Source of the DNA: Nitrospira sp.
Lineage (GTDB): Bacteria; Nitrospirota; Nitrospiria; Nitrospirales; Nitrospiraceae
DNA: 8,553 nt
Direction: 5' to 3'
Assembly (NCBI GenBank): GCA_025935475.1
Contig: JAICVE010000104.1
Location: 1-8,553, forward strand
The translations under genes were made by a program, and so were the position numbers. A model generated the notes under the pieces. That model was not told where the DNA came from. It did no database searches and was given only the letters and a program-made list of their open reading frames with translations. This document shows, one piece after another, positions 6,053-8,553 of the stretch. How positions within the stretch are numbered: the stretch's first letter is position 1; each line of letters opens with the position of its first letter.

Positions 6053-7006
6053 TCACTGTCGCCGCAAAAATTCTATCATAGCTCGGTTCGCCAGATCAGG
6101 CCGTTCCCATTGGGGGATGTGCCCGGCGTTGGGAATGCGTACGAGGGCGGAGCCTTTGATCGATCGGTGAAGCTCTTCGCCGGCCGGAAGGGGAAAGACC
6201 TGATCCTCTTCGCCCCACAGGATGAGCGTCGGATGGCGGATGTCCCCGATCCGTTTTGCAAAGCCGCTCTCCCACAAGGGCAGCGTGCCGCGGACGGTCA
6301 TGAGCGGAGGAATCACGCCGGGCCGTTGCCGGTTACGGTTGGAGCGTTCGATGACTGCGGGTGTCAGCAGGGCGGGATCGTGCACGATCTCTTTCAGGAC
6401 CGATTCAATCATCACCCCGCCGAACAGCCAATTGCCGAACGAGGCCAGCCACGAAGGCGCGGCCGTATCGAGCGCCCGTTTTATAGACGGGCTGGTCAAA
6501 CGTTCGCGCACGTTGGCCGGAAGGCCGTCGATGAGGACCAGTTGTGCAACACGATCCGGATACGTGAGGGCCATCCCGATGGCCAGGCCGGCGCCCATGG
6601 AGTTGCCCACAAGCGTCGCTTGGCGGATGCGCAAGGCGTCCATAAAGCCGATGAAGTATTCCAGCATTTGCTCCGGCCGGTACTCGATTTCTGGCTTTGT
6701 GGACAGCCCGGACCCGATCAGGTCAGGGGTGATCAGCCGGAATTCGACTGAGAGCGGCTGTTGCTGATGTTCCCATTGCCACATGGATCCGCCAAAGCCA
6801 TGGATCAGAATGACCGGCCGGCCTTGCCCGACGTCTAGATAGGCCACGCGCTCGCCATTCACCTCAATGGTATGGATGGGAATCCGCTCAAAGGCTTCAA
6901 AATAGGGAGGAATCGGAGGAGGAGAAGAGCAAGCCGTCATGACGATCAGTAACGCGAGACTCACCGCGACGCCTCGCCTGTTGAAGATCCTGCACGCCAC
7001 GCACAT
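6053..7006 (-). CDS. Lipoprotein alpha/beta-fold hydrolase
   Basis: A serine hydrolase (esterase, lipase or carbon-carbon hydrolase type) of 317 residues. The N-terminus has basic residues, a hydrophobic segment at 13-25 and a lipobox-like VMTAC with Cys26, so it is probably an envelope lipoprotein. The fold signatures are complete: oxyanion loop HGFGGS (69-74), nucleophile elbow GNSMGAG (134-140) with Ser136, the acid in GEEDQVFP (265-272, Asp268) and the base in NAGHIPQWERP (293-303, His296), with a helical cap between about 165 and 245. The substrate cannot be read from sequence. The ATG at 7006 lies 12 bases after the pycB stop without an obvious Shine-Dalgarno; a GTG two codons later is an alternative that keeps the signal peptide. 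Its stop is 32 bases before tpx. The context suggests an envelope repair or turnover role alongside the peroxidase, but that is inference. Confidence 0.88.
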   Translation of the reverse strand: MCVACRIFNRRGVAVSLALLIVMTACSSPPPIPPYFEAFERIPIHTIEVNGERVAYLDVGQGRPVILIHGFGGSMWQWEHQQQPLSVEFRLITPDLIGSGLSTKPEIEYRPEQMLEYFIGFMDALRIRQATLVGNSMGAGLAIGMALTYPDRVAQLVLIDGLPANVRERLTSPSIKRALDTAAPSWLASFGNWLFGGVMIESVLKEIVHDPALLTPAVIERSNRNRQRPGVIPPLMTVRGTLPLWESGFAKRIGDIRHPTLILWGEEDQVFPLPAGEELHRSIKGSALVRIPNAGHIPQWERPDLANRAMIEFLRRQ

Positions 7007-7018
7007 CGCCGGACGGTG

Positions 7019-8553
7019 TTATTCCAATTGAACGACCGTCTCATCTGTTTTGACGTTCTCGCCTTCAACCACAAGGATGGCGGCGACTTTGCCGTCGATC
7101 GGCGCCGGCACGCGGCTTTCCATTTTCATTGCTTCAATCATGAGCAACGGATCGCCGGCTTTGACCTGTTGATCCTTGATGACGAGCACCTTGACGACCC
7201 GTCCGGGCATCGGCGGCGCCACGTCGCCGGGTTTGGTGGGCCTCGGCCGTTTTGGCTTGGCGTCCTTGCCGGTCTCCGGAGCTTCAGGCACGCCTGCCAA
7301 CACTTCCTGAATGGCTTCGAGCGAGACCTCCTCGAGCTTGTCGTTGACACGGATGTAGTAGGGTTTGCGTCCGTCGGTCTTGCGGCCCGATCCAGAGACC
7401 TTCACATGATAGGTTTCGCCGTGGACGGTGACGTTGAACTCAACAGGCGCCAAATGCAGCTCGCCGGCCACTGCCGGGCCTTTCGCCGGAGTCGTTTCAA
7501 GCGGTTCCGGAACGAGGTCGCCTTTTTCTCGCGCCTCGAAGAAGTCCCGTGCGATTGCGGGAAACAGCACAAACGAAAGCTGGTCTTCGATCGTTTCCGC
7601 CGAGGGGGGAAGGTCTTTCTTGACCGCATCCAGCTCGGGATCCAACCGATCCGCCGGTCTTGTCTTGATCGGTTCTTCGTCGCCGATGGCTCGGGCCATG
7701 ATATCCCGATCCACGTGCCCGGGAGCCCGGCCGTAGAGGCCGAGGAAGTAATTCTTCGTTTCAGTCGTGATGACTTTGTAGCGCTCACCTGTCAGAACGT
7801 TCAGCGTAGCCTGCGTGCCGACGATCTGGCTTGTGGGCGTGACGAGAGGGGGATAGCCCATGTCTTTCCGTACTCTCGGGACTTCATCGAGCACTTCCTT
7901 CATGCGGTCCAGCGCATTCTGTTCCGTGAGCTGTGCTGCGAGGTTCGAAAGCATGCCGCCTGGGATCTGGGAGGTCAAAATCTCGGCGTCAACGCCGGTA
8001 AAATCGCTTTCGAACTGGCGATACCGGCGGCGGACGGTCCGAAAGTGATCGGTGATCGGCAACAACGAGTCAAGTGCCAGTCCCGTGTCGTAGGGTGTGC
8101 CGTGCAGCGAGGCAACCATGGTTTCGGTCGCCGGATGCGACGTGCCTCCGGCCAGCGGGGACATGGCGGTGTCCAGCATGTCGAGCCCGGCCAGGATCGC
8201 CATGAGCGCAGACATCGAGGCCATACCCGAGGTGTAATGGGAATGCAAATGGATCGGCACTTTCACGGCAGCTTTCAAGCGGCGCACCAACTGATAGGCA
8301 TCGAGAGGGGCCAGCAGACCGGCCATGTCCTTGATGCAGAGCGTGTCTGTGCCGAGATCTTCGAGTTGCTTGGCCAAATCCACGTAGCGGTCGATGTTGT
8401 GAACAGGGCTGACGGTATAACTGATCGACGCTTCCGCGTGCTTGCCGCAGGCTTTTACTTCTCGGATTGACCGGTCGACGTTCCGCACATCGTTCAGCGC
8501 ATCGAAGATGCGGAAGACGTCGATGCCGTTGGCGGCGGACCGTTCGATGAACC
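7019..8553 (-). CDS. pycB: Pyruvate carboxylase subunit B / oxaloacetate decarboxylase alpha-type subunit (5' end outside window)
   Basis: Biotin-dependent carboxyltransferase that moves CO2 between carboxybiotin and pyruvate/oxaloacetate. 510 residues are visible and about the first 90 are missing at the right edge; coding continues to 8553 with NGIDVFRIFDALND, so the in-frame GTG at 8488 is not the start. The visible TIM-barrel carboxyltransferase part has IKDMAGLL (visible residues 73-80; Lys74 is the usual carbamylated residue) and HLHSHYTSGMA (101-111) with the metal-binding His pair. The conserved PYC/OADA domain follows. A Pro/Lys-rich linker leads to a C-terminal biotinyl domain (about 449-509) whose biotin lysine is Lys476 in IEAMKMES, codon 7126-7124. 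No sodium-pump or biotin carboxylase partner is in view, so carboxylase versus decarboxylase direction is unsettled. I favour the two-subunit pyruvate carboxylase, supplying oxaloacetate. It is probably the upstream member of the five-gene unit. Confidence 0.9.
   Translation of the reverse strand, partial: FIERSAANGIDVFRIFDALNDVRNVDRSIREVKACGKHAEASISYTVSPVHNIDRYVDLAKQLEDLGTDTLCIKDMAGLLAPLDAYQLVRRLKAAVKVPIHLHSHYTSGMASMSALMAILAGLDMLDTAMSPLAGGTSHPATETMVASLHGTPYDTGLALDSLLPITDHFRTVRRRYRQFESDFTGVDAEILTSQIPGGMLSNLAAQLTEQNALDRMKEVLDEVPRVRKDMGYPPLVTPTSQIVGTQATLNVLTGERYKVITTETKNYFLGLYGRAPGHVDRDIMARAIGDEEPIKTRPADRLDPELDAVKKDLPPSAETIEDQLSFVLFPAIARDFFEAREKGDLVPEPLETTPAKGPAVAGELHLAPVEFNVTVHGETYHVKVSGSGRKTDGRKPYYIRVNDKLEEVSLEAIQEVLAGVPEAPETGKDAKPKRPRPTKPGDVAPPMPGRVVKVLVIKDQQVKAGDPLLMIEAMKMESRVPAPIDGKVAAILVVEGENVKTDETVVQLE

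Noticed and set aside
7016..8470. 484-codon plus-strand open frame opposite pycB
   Set aside because: It is antisense to a strongly conserved carboxyltransferase. Its His/Arg/Asp-rich composition is typical of GC-rich shadow frames, with no family signature.

Overview
The window is a moderately GC-rich stretch of bacterial chromosome in which all seven confidently called genes lie on the minus strand, so transcription runs from the right edge to the left. The content fits a free-living Gram-negative autotroph or respirer: two lipoproteins with signal peptides, a soluble-type transhydrogenase, a two-subunit-type biotin carboxylase component, and a heme-copper-oxidase-like membrane protein. From gene style I suspect a Nitrospira-lineage (Nitrospirota) nitrifier. 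That is recognition, not proof, because no marker gene is present.

In order of transcription, the window opens with most of a biotin-dependent carboxyltransferase subunit (pyruvate carboxylase subunit B / oxaloacetate decarboxylase alpha type, cut by the right edge). Next come a lipoprotein alpha/beta hydrolase, a lipoprotein thiol peroxidase (Tpx type, without the resolving cysteine), a soluble pyridine nucleotide transhydrogenase (sthA) and TenA (thiamin/aminopyrimidine hydrolase). The gaps are 12, 32, 74 and 4 bases, so these five are probably one operon. A 304-base gap then holds a hairpin just after tenA and a candidate sigma70-like promoter before thiD. ThiD (HMP-P kinase) follows, and it overlaps by ATGA with a 12-helix, histidine-rich membrane protein related to oxidase subunit I / NnrS-like proteins. 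After a further 177-base gap comes a small unrecognised membrane protein. The leftmost bases also carry a plus-strand frame that is open from the edge and collides with that last gene.

Together, pycB feeds oxaloacetate from pyruvate, SthA balances NADPH and NADH, and the lipoprotein Tpx would remove peroxides at the cell envelope. TenA plus ThiD salvage the thiamin pyrimidine needed for thiamin-diphosphate enzymes. This reads as a housekeeping redox and cofactor neighbourhood. I see no mobile element, CRISPR array, RNA gene or defence system, and no clear evidence of a wholly new system. The most unusual items are the one-cysteine lipoprotein Tpx and the oxidase-like protein translationally coupled to ThiD.
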